Part shown: piece by piece, positions 1-8,124 of the stretch
How positions within the stretch are numbered: the stretch's first letter is position 1
Layout of the letters: the number at the start of each line of letters is the position of its first letter
Assembly (NCBI GenBank): GCA_000702685.1
Contig: JNJD01000002.1
Coordinates: forward strand, 1 to 56,134
Direction: 5' to 3'
Length of the DNA: 56,134 bases
Origin: Lachnospiraceae bacterium AC2028
Lineage (GTDB): Bacteria; Bacillota; Clostridia; Lachnospirales; Lachnospiraceae
The notes under the pieces: model-generated
Database searches by the model: none
The model's input: the letters and a program-made list of their open reading frames with translations, nothing else
Told to the model about the DNA's origin: nothing
Translations under genes and position numbers: made by a program

Positions 1-314
1 ATATCAACACGCTTACTACAGAACTGAACTCCAAAAGCACGGCATAACACAGTCCATGTCGCGAAAAGGAAATTGCTATGACAACTGCATTATGGAAACG
101 TTCTTTGGCAGGTTAAAGAATGAGATGTACTATGGCTATGAGAAAGAATACAAATCTTTTGGAGAGTTCAAAAAGGCCGTTGAAAAATATATATACTACT
201 ACAACAACGAAAGAATCCAAGCAAAAACAAAATGGATGCCCCCTGTAAAGTACAGGGAAGCATCCATGTGTTCCGCCTAAATCATAAATCAATGTGTCCA
301 GGATTCTGGGTACA
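1..314 (+). mobile_element. Right end of an IS3-family insertion sequence
   Basis: The 3' end of an IS3-type orfB is followed 14 bases later by a sequence that fits the right terminal inverted repeat. The reverse complement of 295-314 is TGTACCCAGAATCCTGGACA, beginning with the TG dinucleotide typical of IS3-family ends. The element would end near 314. Its left end lies outside the window, so integrity and target duplication cannot be judged. Confidence 0.75.
2..280 (+). CDS. IS3-family transposase OrfB, C-terminal part (cut by window edge)
   Basis: The reading frame is open from the first full codon at position 2, so the gene enters from the left and only about 92 C-terminal residues are visible. 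They carry the end of the DDE integrase core (rve domain) of IS3/IS150-type transposases. The signature motifs are HGITQSMSRKGNCYDN, then the catalytic-glutamate region METFFGRLKNE, then the YIYYYNNERIQ block. The protein cuts and joins DNA ends during transposition. The visible part has no frameshift. An upstream orfA and programmed frameshift are expected for the family but lie outside. The methionine at 56 is internal, not a start. Confidence 0.9.
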   Translation, partial: YQHAYYRTELQKHGITQSMSRKGNCYDNCIMETFFGRLKNEMYYGYEKEYKSFGEFKKAVEKYIYYYNNERIQAKTKWMPPVKYREASMCSA

Positions 315-363
315 TATCAATCAAGCCTTCGGGGGTTTTAAAATCGATTAACGAATTGCAGTA

Positions 364-1542
364 TCAGTCCTTCTTTACAACAACATCCATGATCTTAGAA
401 TCACAGTATCTGCAGATGTAGTCTGCATCCGCAGCGCCCACTATAGGTCCGCCGCAGTTGGGACAGCGGTCCTTGACGATCTTCTTTGCGAGGGCAACCT
501 GCAGCTCGCCGCTGTGCTTTTCTATGGTGCAGTTCTTAAGATATCCTTTTTTGAGTGAACGGAAGATGAGATTGATCTTCTTTGCATAATCCGCTTTTTT
601 GTATGCGGGAATCTTCTCCGCACCGACAAACGGAGTCTTCACTCTTGCAAGGAAAGCAGCCATAAGATCTGCTATTTTCACATATCCGATCTTTTTGAGC
701 CTCTTTACCGCTACCGGGATCAGACCCGCAATAATGAAGAAATCCGCAAGCAGTGAATAGATCATGTCATAGTGAATATTATCGAAATCGTACCTGTGAT
801 CGTTCGGATCCAGGATGATCGATACGAGGTAATCGTGATCGTTGTATTTGGACAGCGTATCGATTCCCGTCAATATGCAGATCAAGATTACAAAAAGTGA
901 TAATCCGAGAAGTATCGGGAACAGGATCTTCTTGGTCTCGAGATTATTCGCAGTGTAATAGGAATAGGTTTTGGGCTGTCCTTTGAGTTCGTTGGAAATG
1001 CTGTAGAACTTTCCGTCCGTAAGGACTCTTGCCTGAAGATCCGAACTTCCGCAGTAGGGGCATTCGCCCGTAAAGAACAGCTTCTTTTCAAATACGCCGC
1101 CGCAGCTGAGACAGTCGCAGGTAATGGTCTTTGAAGCAAGCTCCGCACGGTCTTTTTCGAATTTATAATTCTTCATGTAGAACTTCGGGAAATATTTAAG
1201 CTGTCTTCTTACTTTCTTAACGGATCTTCCCGTGACTTCCGCAAGTTCCTCTGCGCTTACGAAACCGTCAAGATCTCCCTCGAAATATCCGGAATAAAAA
1301 GTAGCATCACCGATATTTCCCGATGACCATGCCACATAGATCAGCATCAGCGGTCCCGCAATGATCCAGAAAATGAATTCGGGAGTTGCCTTTGCGTGCA
1401 TGATCGTATAGGAATCGCCCCAGTAGCGTACCACCAGGAACACCTCCATCGAAATGCTCACGATCAGGTTGGCGATCGCTATGACCGCCAGCAATATGTT
1501 CTTTATCTTGAAGAATGTTATCCTTCCTTTTCTCAGATACAT
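364..1542 (-). CDS. Membrane protein with two zinc ribbons, unknown function
   Basis: 392 residues with a ribosome binding site (AGGTGG) just upstream of the ATG. Predicted layout: hydrophobic segments at about 12-38 and 55-72, a helix-turn-helix-like stretch at about 95-118 (VSAEELAEVTGRSVKKVRRQ), a four-cysteine ribbon C144/C147/C161/C164, hydrophobic segments at about 205-225 and 262-278, and a second ribbon C360/C363/C377/C380 close to the C terminus. The soluble ribbons suggest a cytoplasmic metal-binding or protein-binding platform anchored in the membrane, but no function can be assigned. It is transcribed away from the DUF4867 gene and lies 50 bases from the IS end, so the insertion sits in its 3' flank without breaking it. 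I do not recognise the family. Confidence 0.8.
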   Translation of the reverse strand: MYLRKGRITFFKIKNILLAVIAIANLIVSISMEVFLVVRYWGDSYTIMHAKATPEFIFWIIAGPLMLIYVAWSSGNIGDATFYSGYFEGDLDGFVSAEELAEVTGRSVKKVRRQLKYFPKFYMKNYKFEKDRAELASKTITCDCLSCGGVFEKKLFFTGECPYCGSSDLQARVLTDGKFYSISNELKGQPKTYSYYTANNLETKKILFPILLGLSLFVILICILTGIDTLSKYNDHDYLVSIILDPNDHRYDFDNIHYDMIYSLLADFFIIAGLIPVAVKRLKKIGYVKIADLMAAFLARVKTPFVGAEKIPAYKKADYAKKINLIFRSLKKGYLKNCTIEKHSGELQVALAKKIVKDRCPNCGGPIVGAADADYICRYCDSKIMDVVVKKD

Positions 1543-1572
1543 GATCCACCTCTGTTTTCATACTTTCCCGTA

Positions 1573-1578
1573 ATTGTA
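1573..1578 (-). promoter_or_regulatory. Possible extended -10 for the zinc-ribbon membrane gene
   Basis: On the minus strand the sequence reads TGGTACAAT, an extended -10 (TGnTACAAT), about 30 bases upstream of the start codon. The -35 match is poor, so this is a weak call based on motif and position. Confidence 0.35.
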
Positions 1579-1720
1579 CCACCCTCTGCAATAATTTGCT
1601 AAAGTCTGTCATTATTTTGCAAAAAAGAAAACAGTTTCTACACAAGCAGGCAAAGACGTGATAGTATAAGTACATAGCGTCCAGACACGCAGTCCAAAAC
1701 AAAATACGGAGGAAAATTCT

Positions 1721-2356
1721 ATGCAGTTTATTTCAGTTCACAGCGAAGAGTTCAAGAGATACGGACATGTCATCACCGGATATGATGTAGCTCCTTTACT
1801 TGATGCAATGGAGAAGATCGAGCTTCCCGCAGAAGGCGTTGCTTACGAGCCCGGCATCGACAGCCTTGAGGCATGCACAGACCTTTACAAGGATTTCACC
1901 GATCGCGCTTACGGCGGAATGCCCATCCAGATCGGAATGTGCTGGGGATCCAACACCAAGCTCAACTGCCTTGAGTATCACAGAGGATGCGAGCTCAACA
2001 TCGGAACTTCCAAGTTCGTACTTCTTCTTGCAAAGCTTGATGACATTGTTGACGGAAAGCTTGATACTTCCAAGGTTAAGGCTTTCGTAGCAGACAAGGG
2101 CGATGTTGTCGTAGTTTACGAAGATACTCTTCACTATGCTCCCTGCAATGCAGAGGGTGAGTCAAACTTCCGCGTTTGCGTAGTTCTTCCCAAGAACACC
2201 AATACCGAGAAGCCCTCTCTCAAGGAAGGCAATGATGAGGACAAGCTCCTCTGGGCACGTAACAAGTGGCTCATTGCTCACGCAGAGAGCAGCGAAGCAG
2301 CCGCAGGCGCTTATGTAGGCCTTACCGGCAAGAACATCGACATCGCAGTCGACTGA
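1721..2356 (+). CDS. DUF4867 family protein (cupin-like)
   Basis: 211 residues, AGGAGG-like site (cggaggaaaattct) before the ATG, its own terminator downstream and a divergent upstream neighbour, so probably a single-gene unit. The sequence resembles the DUF4867 family of Firmicutes, small soluble proteins with a cupin-like beta barrel. The middle has the alternating pattern expected for it (IQIGMCWGSN, LEYHRGCELN, VVVYEDTLHYAPC). Histidines in EYHRG and LHYAPC could bind a metal, as in other cupins, which is inference. Similar proteins are found next to sugar genes elsewhere, but nothing here shows a substrate. Codon use is strongly biased to AAG and GAG, suggesting good expression. Confidence 0.75.
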   Translation: MQFISVHSEEFKRYGHVITGYDVAPLLDAMEKIELPAEGVAYEPGIDSLEACTDLYKDFTDRAYGGMPIQIGMCWGSNTKLNCLEYHRGCELNIGTSKFVLLLAKLDDIVDGKLDTSKVKAFVADKGDVVVVYEDTLHYAPCNAEGESNFRVCVVLPKNTNTEKPSLKEGNDEDKLLWARNKWLIAHAESSEAAAGAYVGLTGKNIDIAVD

Positions 2357-2378
2357 TCTGAAAATCAAATAACCGATC

Positions 2379-2412
2379 AAGCCCGGGGACTTCAATTCCC
2401 GGGCTTAATTTA
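2379..2412 (+). terminator. Rho-independent terminator after the DUF4867 gene
   Basis: A perfect 9-bp stem AAGCCCGGG/CCCGGGCTT with a 10-base loop is followed by a short T-rich tail. It lies 23 bases after the stop codon. Confidence 0.8.
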
Positions 2413-2450
2413 TTACAATATAATGAGTAAAAAACTTTTGGGAGACATCA

Positions 2451-3095
2451 ATGAGTAATTACGACTACATATTATTCGATCTCGACGGAACGCTTACCGA
2501 CTCCGGCCCGGGCATAATGAACGGATTCGAATATGCACTGGGAAAAATGGGAATTGAGATCCCGGACAGATCCTCGCTCAGAAAATTCGTCGGCCCCCCT
2601 CTCGGAGATTCGTTTGAAAAAACTCTCGGTTTTTCTCCCGAGGATGCGGCGAAGGGGATCGCTTTTTACAGGGAGTACTATGCCGATAAGGGCGTTTACG
2701 AAAATGATGTCTATCCCGGAGTGTTTGAGCTTTTGGATAAACTGAAAGCATCCGGCAAAAAAATGATCGTAGCCACAACCAAGGCCGAGCTTATGGCAAA
2801 TGTGGTAATGGATCATTTCGGTCTGAGAAAATATTTCGACCTTATGGTCGCATCGAATAATACCGACAGGAAAAATAAGATCGATGTCCTGAGCTTCGCC
2901 ATTGAAAACGGCGGTGTCGATATTGAAAAAGCTGTGATGATAGGGGACAGATTCTATGATGTGACAGGTGCGTCACATTTCGGGATCGATTCCGTAGGTG
3001 TGCTCTACGGCTACGGAAGCAGGCAGGAGCTCGTAGACGCCGGCGCAACTTACATAGCGGAAACAGTAGAATACCTGTCGGAAATACTGCTTTAA
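2451..3095 (+). CDS. HAD-family phosphatase, phosphoglycolate phosphatase-like
   Basis: 214 residues with GGGAG upstream of the ATG. HAD subfamily IA signatures are present. Motif I is FDLDGTLTD with the nucleophile D10 and acid/base D12. A helical cap follows, then motif II around VATTKAE and motif IV in MIGDRFYDVTGA. The length and the GPPLGDSFEK cap segment match the Gph/PpaX-like group found widely in Clostridia, which removes phosphate from small sugar or organic phosphates. The true substrate cannot be read from sequence. It stands upstream of the acyltransferase gene with a 55-base gap that has no terminator, so the two may share a transcript. Confidence 0.88.
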   Translation: MSNYDYILFDLDGTLTDSGPGIMNGFEYALGKMGIEIPDRSSLRKFVGPPLGDSFEKTLGFSPEDAAKGIAFYREYYADKGVYENDVYPGVFELLDKLKASGKKMIVATTKAELMANVVMDHFGLRKYFDLMVASNNTDRKNKIDVLSFAIENGGVDIEKAVMIGDRFYDVTGASHFGIDSVGVLYGYGSRQELVDAGATYIAETVEYLSEILL

Positions 3096-3150
3096 AACTG
3101 CCGCGCCATGCACGGCGAAGTCCGGCAGATGACCGGACAGGATCGGAAAC

Positions 3151-4422
3151 ATGATCAGATATACGAAAGATATGACTCCGTTCGATATGGCGGAGAAGCC
3201 TTCAAAACAATATTTTTTCCTTATGCCTCTCATATGGGCAGCCGCGAAGCTGTCCTATATGAAGTGCGGTATGAAGATAGACAGGTCGGGCATTAAGGGA
3301 GTAAAGGGACCGTTCCTCATCATCGCGACCCACCAGGGACCCGCGGATTATTCCGCAGCACCTCTGGCAGCATTTCCGCACCGTGCGATGTACGTCTCGG
3401 ATATGGAAGGATTCCTCTATTACGGAAAGTGGCTCTACAGGGGGCTCGGCTGCATCGGAAAGAGAAGATTCGTTTCCGACATCACTGTCGTAAAAAACAT
3501 GAAGTACGCTCTGGGAATGGGTCAGTCCGTTTTTGTCTTCCCCGAATCTAGGCATTCGAATGTCGGAACCACCGCATATATCCCGAAGAATCTCGGTAAG
3601 CTATGCAAGTTCATGGATGTTCCCGTCGTGCTCTTTACCCTTTACGGATCATATCTTGCGAATCCCTTCTGGGATGAGCTCCGTACAAGGAAGGTTCCGA
3701 TCGAAGGAAAGCTCAGTCTTTTATATTCCCGCGATGATCTGAAGAAAGCATCCGCGGATGAGATACAAAAAGCCCTCGAAAAAGGTCTTGAATATAACGA
3801 ATACGAATACCAGACCGCAAAGAAGATCCTGATCAAAGAACCATTCCGTGCGGAGGGACTTCACAAACCGCTCTATATCTGCAGAAAATGCGGTGCGAAA
3901 TATAAGATGACGAGCAGCGGGGATACCTTAAAGTGCAGCGCCTGCGGAAGGGAATTCCTTTTACGGGAAGACGGCTTCCTTGAGGATAAGGAAAGCGGCG
4001 AACAGTTCGTTATCCCCGACTGGTACGAATGGGAAAGGGATCTTGAGATCACCGGATGCAAAAAAGCGATCGAGAACGGGGGCTTTGTAAAATCCTATAA
4101 AGTAAAAGTCGAGGCTCTTCCGAGCGAGAAAGGCTTCGTCGATCTCGGCTGGGGAACTCTCGAAGCAGACGCAAAAGAATTCCGGCTCAGCTTCGGAGAG
4201 GGCGATGATGCGCAGACTCTTTCTTTTCCGCACAGGTCAAGGGAATCGGTACAGACCGAATATGACTACCGCGGCGTAAAGGGCCGGGGCATCGTGCTCT
4301 CGACAAGGGACTGCTGCTATTACATCTACTGCGATGCGGAGGATTTCAATCCCACCGAGCTTCAATTTATAGGCGAGTGGTTGTTTCAGAACGGCAGTAT
4401 GTCCAAACAGCTGATGATCTGA
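3151..4422 (+). CDS. PlsC-like acyltransferase with C-terminal zinc ribbon
   Basis: 423 residues. The N-terminal half is a lysophosphatidate-acyltransferase fold: HQGPAD gives the HX4D catalytic motif at H61-D66, and FPES (130-133) takes the place of the usual FPEG substrate motif. A long hydrophobic stretch at about 20-36 fits membrane association. The C-terminal part is not part of classical PlsC. It contains a zinc ribbon (C244, C247, C262, C265) followed by about 150 residues of unknown beta-rich sequence. Role: probably acylation of a lysolipid or related acceptor at the inner membrane face. The ribbon's role is unknown. A hairpin (GTCCGG/CCGGAC, 3120-3138) lies just upstream of the start. 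Because the spacing to a good ribosome site is weak, the methionine at 3172 is a possible alternative. Confidence 0.8.
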   Translation: MIRYTKDMTPFDMAEKPSKQYFFLMPLIWAAAKLSYMKCGMKIDRSGIKGVKGPFLIIATHQGPADYSAAPLAAFPHRAMYVSDMEGFLYYGKWLYRGLGCIGKRRFVSDITVVKNMKYALGMGQSVFVFPESRHSNVGTTAYIPKNLGKLCKFMDVPVVLFTLYGSYLANPFWDELRTRKVPIEGKLSLLYSRDDLKKASADEIQKALEKGLEYNEYEYQTAKKILIKEPFRAEGLHKPLYICRKCGAKYKMTSSGDTLKCSACGREFLLREDGFLEDKESGEQFVIPDWYEWERDLEITGCKKAIENGGFVKSYKVKVEALPSEKGFVDLGWGTLEADAKEFRLSFGEGDDAQTLSFPHRSRESVQTEYDYRGVKGRGIVLSTRDCCYYIYCDAEDFNPTELQFIGEWLFQNGSMSKQLMI

Positions 4423-4453
4423 TGATCAATCGCATCTTGTGTGGTAAAAGCGT

Positions 4454-4702
4454 ATGAATGAACCCTTCATAAAGATAGATCTTCACGGAATGCGGACGGA
4501 CGAGGCCGAGCGTGTGCTGGAAAAAGCCGTTAAGGATGCGGGCCCCGGCACGTATCAGATCCGGGCGATACACGGATTTAACCGCGGAACCGCACTTCGT
4601 GATATGATATATGACAGTTTCAGGTATAATGACAAGGTAAAAAGAGTGATTCCCGGAGACAACCGGGGGATTACGGTACTTGTATTAAAGGAATTATTCT
4701 AG
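4454..4702 (+). CDS. Stand-alone Smr domain protein
   Basis: 82 residues made up almost entirely of a Smr (small MutS-related) domain: IDLHGMRTDEA at the N terminus, the HGFNRGTALRD loop in the middle and GITVLVLK at the end. In MutS2 this domain is a nuclease or RNA/DNA-binding module at the C terminus. Here it stands alone, without a MutS2 ATPase. The start is preceded by a weak ribosome site, and the gene follows the acyltransferase by 31 bases. Nucleic acid binding or nicking is known for the family. The actual target is not known. Confidence 0.88.
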   Translation: MNEPFIKIDLHGMRTDEAERVLEKAVKDAGPGTYQIRAIHGFNRGTALRDMIYDSFRYNDKVKRVIPGDNRGITVLVLKELF

Positions 4703-4794
4703 AAAAAAGCTCTCGCGGCTTGAACGAAGGCCGGCTAAGATCCGAAATCCCGGCCGGAGAACATGCCGCAAAAGTAATGGACAGAGGTAAAGTT

Positions 4795-5889
4795 ATGAAG
4801 ATCATGGCCAACAGCATGGCACCCGGATTCCGGATGCATCAGGATGAATATGAAGAAGCCGCGCTCAGGGTCCTTCGGAGCGGATGGTACATCCTGGGAA
4901 AAGAAGTCGAAGCATTTGAAGAGGAATATGCCGCTTTCCACGGAAGCGGGATCACCTGTGCCGGCGTGGCTAACGGACTTGATGCCCTGATCCTTGCCGT
5001 AAGGGCTCTGGGGATCGGCGAAGGCGACGAAGTCATCGTCCAGGGCAACACTTATATCGCATCCGTCATGGGAATTTCCATAAACGGCGCGACTCCTGTA
5101 TTTGTTGAACCCGATGAACATCATCAGATCGATGTATCCAAGATAGAAGCGGCGATCACCCCGAAGACCAAGGCGGTAATGGTCGTTCATCTCTACGGTC
5201 ATATCTGTGATATGGATAAGGTCTCGGAGATCTGCAAAAAGCACGGACTTAAGCTTGTTGAGGACTGCGCCCAGGCGCACGGTGCAAAGTGGAACGGAAA
5301 ATTAGCCGGAACCTTCGGGGATGCGGGATGCTTTTCTTTCTATCCCAGCAAGAATATCGGCGCATTCGGCGATGCAGGAGCGGTCATATCCTCCGATCCC
5401 GAACTTATCGGCAAGATCAAGGTTCTCAGAAATTACGGATCCGGCAGGCGTTATTACAATGAAGTCGTGGGCGTGAACAGCAGACTTGATGAGATCCAGG
5501 CAGCGCTCCTTCGCGTAAGGCTCAAGTATATCGATGAGATCACCTCGGAAAGAAGAAAGATCGCATCCGTCTATAACGAAAAGATCACAAATCCCGCGAT
5601 CATAAAGCCCGTCCAGCAGGAAGGCGGATACGAGGTCTATCACCAGTATGTGATAAGATCGGACCGCCGTGATGAACTGATCGAATATCTTAAGGAGAAG
5701 GATATCGGCACCATAATCCATTATCCGGTTCCGCCCCATCTCCAGCAGGCATATGAGTACCTCGGACATAAAAAAGGCGACCTTCCCATCTGCGAAAGAT
5801 ATGCGAATGAAGTGCTTTCGATCCCTATGTATAACGGTATGACGGATGAGGAACAGCAGTACGTTATCGATGCGATAAATAAGTTCTGA
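4795..5889 (+). CDS. DegT/DnrJ/EryC1 PLP-dependent sugar aminotransferase
   Basis: 364 residues from the ATG at 4795, chosen because AGAGGT lies 7 bases upstream; the frame is open further upstream. This is a fold-type I PLP enzyme that transfers an amino group, usually from glutamate, to a nucleotide-linked keto-sugar. Visible motifs: GVANGLDALILAVRAL near the cofactor phosphate, EDCAQAHGA with D158 contacting the pyridine nitrogen, and FYPSKNIGAFGDAG with K186 as the likely PLP lysine. The C-terminal GTIIHYPVPPHLQ block is typical of DegT proteins. It probably supplies an amino sugar for a surface glycan or flagellin glycan, but no other nucleotide-sugar genes are next to it. Confidence 0.88.
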   Translation: MKIMANSMAPGFRMHQDEYEEAALRVLRSGWYILGKEVEAFEEEYAAFHGSGITCAGVANGLDALILAVRALGIGEGDEVIVQGNTYIASVMGISINGATPVFVEPDEHHQIDVSKIEAAITPKTKAVMVVHLYGHICDMDKVSEICKKHGLKLVEDCAQAHGAKWNGKLAGTFGDAGCFSFYPSKNIGAFGDAGAVISSDPELIGKIKVLRNYGSGRRYYNEVVGVNSRLDEIQAALLRVRLKYIDEITSERRKIASVYNEKITNPAIIKPVQQEGGYEVYHQYVIRSDRRDELIEYLKEKDIGTIIHYPVPPHLQQAYEYLGHKKGDLPICERYANEVLSIPMYNGMTDEEQQYVIDAINKF

Positions 5890-5908
5890 TAAATCAATAG
5901 AAAATATT

Positions 5909-5954
5909 AAATCAGGTCAATTTTTGCAGATGCAGGAATTGACCTGATTTTTTG
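5909..5954 (+). terminator. Rho-independent terminator after the aminotransferase gene
   Basis: A perfect 14-bp stem (arms 5909-5922 and 5937-5950, core ATCAGGTCAATT) with a 14-base loop, followed by a T run. The symmetric A/T flanks could let it work in both directions. Confidence 0.88.
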
Positions 5955-6023
5955 CATAAACCGCATAAAATAGCCGTTATCGGAGTATATTGCTTAAAAT
6001 ATATCAATAAAACAGGTTAAAAT
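5954..6023 (+). repeat. Paired direct repeats upstream of the leuA-araC promoter
   Basis: Two short direct repeats lie just upstream of the -35 box: GCATAAA at 5954-5960 and 5963-5969, and TTAAAAT at 5994-6000 and 6017-6023. The second pair is spaced by about two helical turns, as AraC-family half-sites often are. Binding is only inferred, since A+T-rich DNA yields such repeats by chance. Confidence 0.25.
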
Positions 6024-6028
6024 CGCTC

Positions 6029-6057
6029 TTGATTTTGGCAAACTATAGTGATATTGT
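6029..6057 (+). promoter_or_regulatory. Sigma-A-type promoter of the leuA-araC gene
   Basis: TTGATT, 17-base spacer, TATTGT. The predicted leader before the ATG at 6107 is only about 45 bases, too short for a T-box or leucine attenuator. Regulation is therefore more likely to involve a DNA-binding protein. Confidence 0.6.
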
Positions 6058-6106
6058 GTTGCCATAATAAGCAGTGCGGGAAGTATATCCGCAGTCAGGA
6101 GTTAAT

Positions 6107-8110
6107 ATGAGCAAGATCAATGTAAGCGAAAAGTATCAGCCCACATATCATATGCCTCCGGTATGTGAACATAAGTGGGTAAAAAAGGACAGGATCACCG
6201 CACCTCCCATCTGGTGCAGCGTTGACTTAAGAGACGGAAACCAGGCTCTCATCGATCCCATGAGCCTTGAGACCAAGCTGGAATTCTTCAAGCTCCTCGT
6301 AGATGTTGGCTTTAAGGAGATCGAGGTAGGATTCCCCGCTTCATCCGACACCGAATTCGAATTCATCCGTGCACTCATCGAGAAGGACATGATCCCCGAT
6401 GACGTGACCATACAGGTACTTACCCAGGCCAGGGAGCACATCATCCGCAAGACCTTCGATGCGGTAAAGGGATGCCCCAAAGCGATCGTCCATCTCTACA
6501 ATTCAACCTCCGTTGAACAGAGAGAGCAGGTCTTCAAAAAGGAGAAATCCGAGATCAAGAAGCTTGCGGTTGACGGCGCCGAATTATTGAAGAAGCTTGC
6601 CGACGAGACCGACGGCAATTTCATGTTCGAATACAGCCCCGAGAGCTTCTCACAGACGGAGCCCGAATTTGCCCTTGAAGTATGCAATGCCGTACTCGAT
6701 GTCTGGAAGCCCACTCCGGAAAAGAAGGCGATCATCAACCTTCCTTCCACCGTACAGGTTGCGATGCCCCATGTTTTTGCGGACCAGATCGAGTTTATGT
6801 CCGATAACCTCAAGTACCGTGAGGGCGTAGTCGTATCCGTTCATCCCCACAACGACAGAGGCACGGGCGTAGCCGATGCGGAACTCGGCGTTCTTGCGGG
6901 TGCCGACAGGGTTGAAGGTACTCTTTTCGGAAACGGCGAGAGGACCGGTAACGTCGACCTTGTGACCGTAGCCATCAACATGGTCACACACGGCGTTGAC
7001 AGCGGACTTGATTTCTCCAACATCATGGCGATCCGTGAAGCATATGAAAGATTCACCAATATGAAGGTCCACGAGAGAACCCCTTACGGCGGAGACCTCG
7101 TATTTACCGCTTTCTCCGGCTCGCACCAGGATGCGATAAGCAAGGGAATGAACTATCGCGCGGACGGCAAGACCGGAAAGCGCTGGGATGTTCCCTATAT
7201 TCCCATCGATCCCACCGATATCGGAAGAGAGTACGAGTCCGATGTCATCCGTATCAATTCCACCTCCGGTAAGGGCGGCGTGGCATTCGTGCTCAAGCAG
7301 CAGTTCGGCTTCAGCCTTCCCGCTGCGATGAAGGAAGAGGTAGGATACCTTATGAAGGGCGTCTCCGACAGAAAGCACAAGGAGCTCAAGCCCGACGAGA
7401 TGTTCCAGGTATTCGAGGATGTATATATCACCTCCAGACCCGTATTCGATGTTACAGAAGTTCATTACAAGCAGCTCGGCGATGCAGGCATCGAGGCGGC
7501 CGTAAGCTTCAAGGACAAGAACGGTGAGATCGTTGTATCCACCATAGGAAACGGACGTCTCGACTCCGTGAGCAATGCACTCAAGCTTTATCTGGGTGTG
7601 GATTATGAGCTCACCGGATATGAGGAGCATGCGATCTCCAAGACCAGTTCCTCCAAGGCTGCGGCTTATGTCAGCGTTGTTTCCGAAGGAAAGACCTACT
7701 GGGGCGTAGGCGTTGACGAAGACATCATCAAGGCTTCGAATGCGGCACTTGTCAGCGTTGTGAACAAGGTTGCGACCGAGCAGCATGTAAACCGCGGACG
7801 TGAGGAGAGACTTGTCGAGATCCTCACCTTCATACAGAGAAATTACAAAAACGTTACTCTTGACGATCTTGCCGATCAGTTCCATTTATCGAGACCCTAC
7901 ATCTCCAAATACATCAAGGAAAAGTCCGGTGAGACCTTCCAGGATGTGCTCAGGATCGAAAGACTCAAGAGGGCAAAGACCCTTCTCAAGGATACCGGCA
8001 AGAGCATCGAAAAGATCGCAGAAGAGATCGGCTATGACAATGTCGAGCACTTCAACAGGCTCTTCAAGAAGACCTACGGAATGACCCCCGTCCAGTACAG
8101 GAAGAACTGA
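6107..8110 (+). CDS. leuA: 2-isopropylmalate synthase fused to an AraC-type DNA-binding domain
   Basis: 667 residues from the ATG at 6107 (AGGAG 6 bases upstream), about 100 longer than a usual class-2 LeuA. It condenses acetyl-CoA with 2-oxoisovalerate, the first step of leucine synthesis. The N-terminal TIM barrel shows DLRDGNQAL (D40, R42) and metal ligands in HPHNDRG (H246, H248), then the EGTLFGNGERTGN block. Residues about 430-555 match the LeuA allosteric dimer domain, ending in VGVDEDIIKASNAALVSVVNKV. From residue 565 (nucleotide 7799) to the end lies a full AraC/XylS module with both helix-turn-helix motifs (LDDLADQFHLSRPYISKYIK and KIAEEIGYDN) and the family signature FNRLFKKTYGMTPVQYRKN. 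No frameshift or stop separates the parts. I infer an enzyme that also acts as a leucine-sensing regulator. No leuBCD or ilv genes are next to it. Confidence 0.93.
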   Translation: MSKINVSEKYQPTYHMPPVCEHKWVKKDRITAPPIWCSVDLRDGNQALIDPMSLETKLEFFKLLVDVGFKEIEVGFPASSDTEFEFIRALIEKDMIPDDVTIQVLTQAREHIIRKTFDAVKGCPKAIVHLYNSTSVEQREQVFKKEKSEIKKLAVDGAELLKKLADETDGNFMFEYSPESFSQTEPEFALEVCNAVLDVWKPTPEKKAIINLPSTVQVAMPHVFADQIEFMSDNLKYREGVVVSVHPHNDRGTGVADAELGVLAGADRVEGTLFGNGERTGNVDLVTVAINMVTHGVDSGLDFSNIMAIREAYERFTNMKVHERTPYGGDLVFTAFSGSHQDAISKGMNYRADGKTGKRWDVPYIPIDPTDIGREYESDVIRINSTSGKGGVAFVLKQQFGFSLPAAMKEEVGYLMKGVSDRKHKELKPDEMFQVFEDVYITSRPVFDVTEVHYKQLGDAGIEAAVSFKDKNGEIVVSTIGNGRLDSVSNALKLYLGVDYELTGYEEHAISKTSSSKAAAYVSVVSEGKTYWGVGVDEDIIKASNAALVSVVNKVATEQHVNRGREERLVEILTFIQRNYKNVTLDDLADQFHLSRPYISKYIKEKSGETFQDVLRIERLKRAKTLLKDTGKSIEKIAEEIGYDNVEHFNRLFKKTYGMTPVQYRKN

Positions 8111-8124
8111 AAGGGAAAAAGAAA

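Noticed and set aside
1642-1670. A promoter for the DUF4867 gene with TATAAG as -10
   Set aside because: The -10 is acceptable but no -35 match exists at the right distance; left out of the feature list.
6058-6106. T-box or leucine attenuator before leuA-araC
   Set aside because: The leader is about 45 bases and has no leader peptide or specifier stem.
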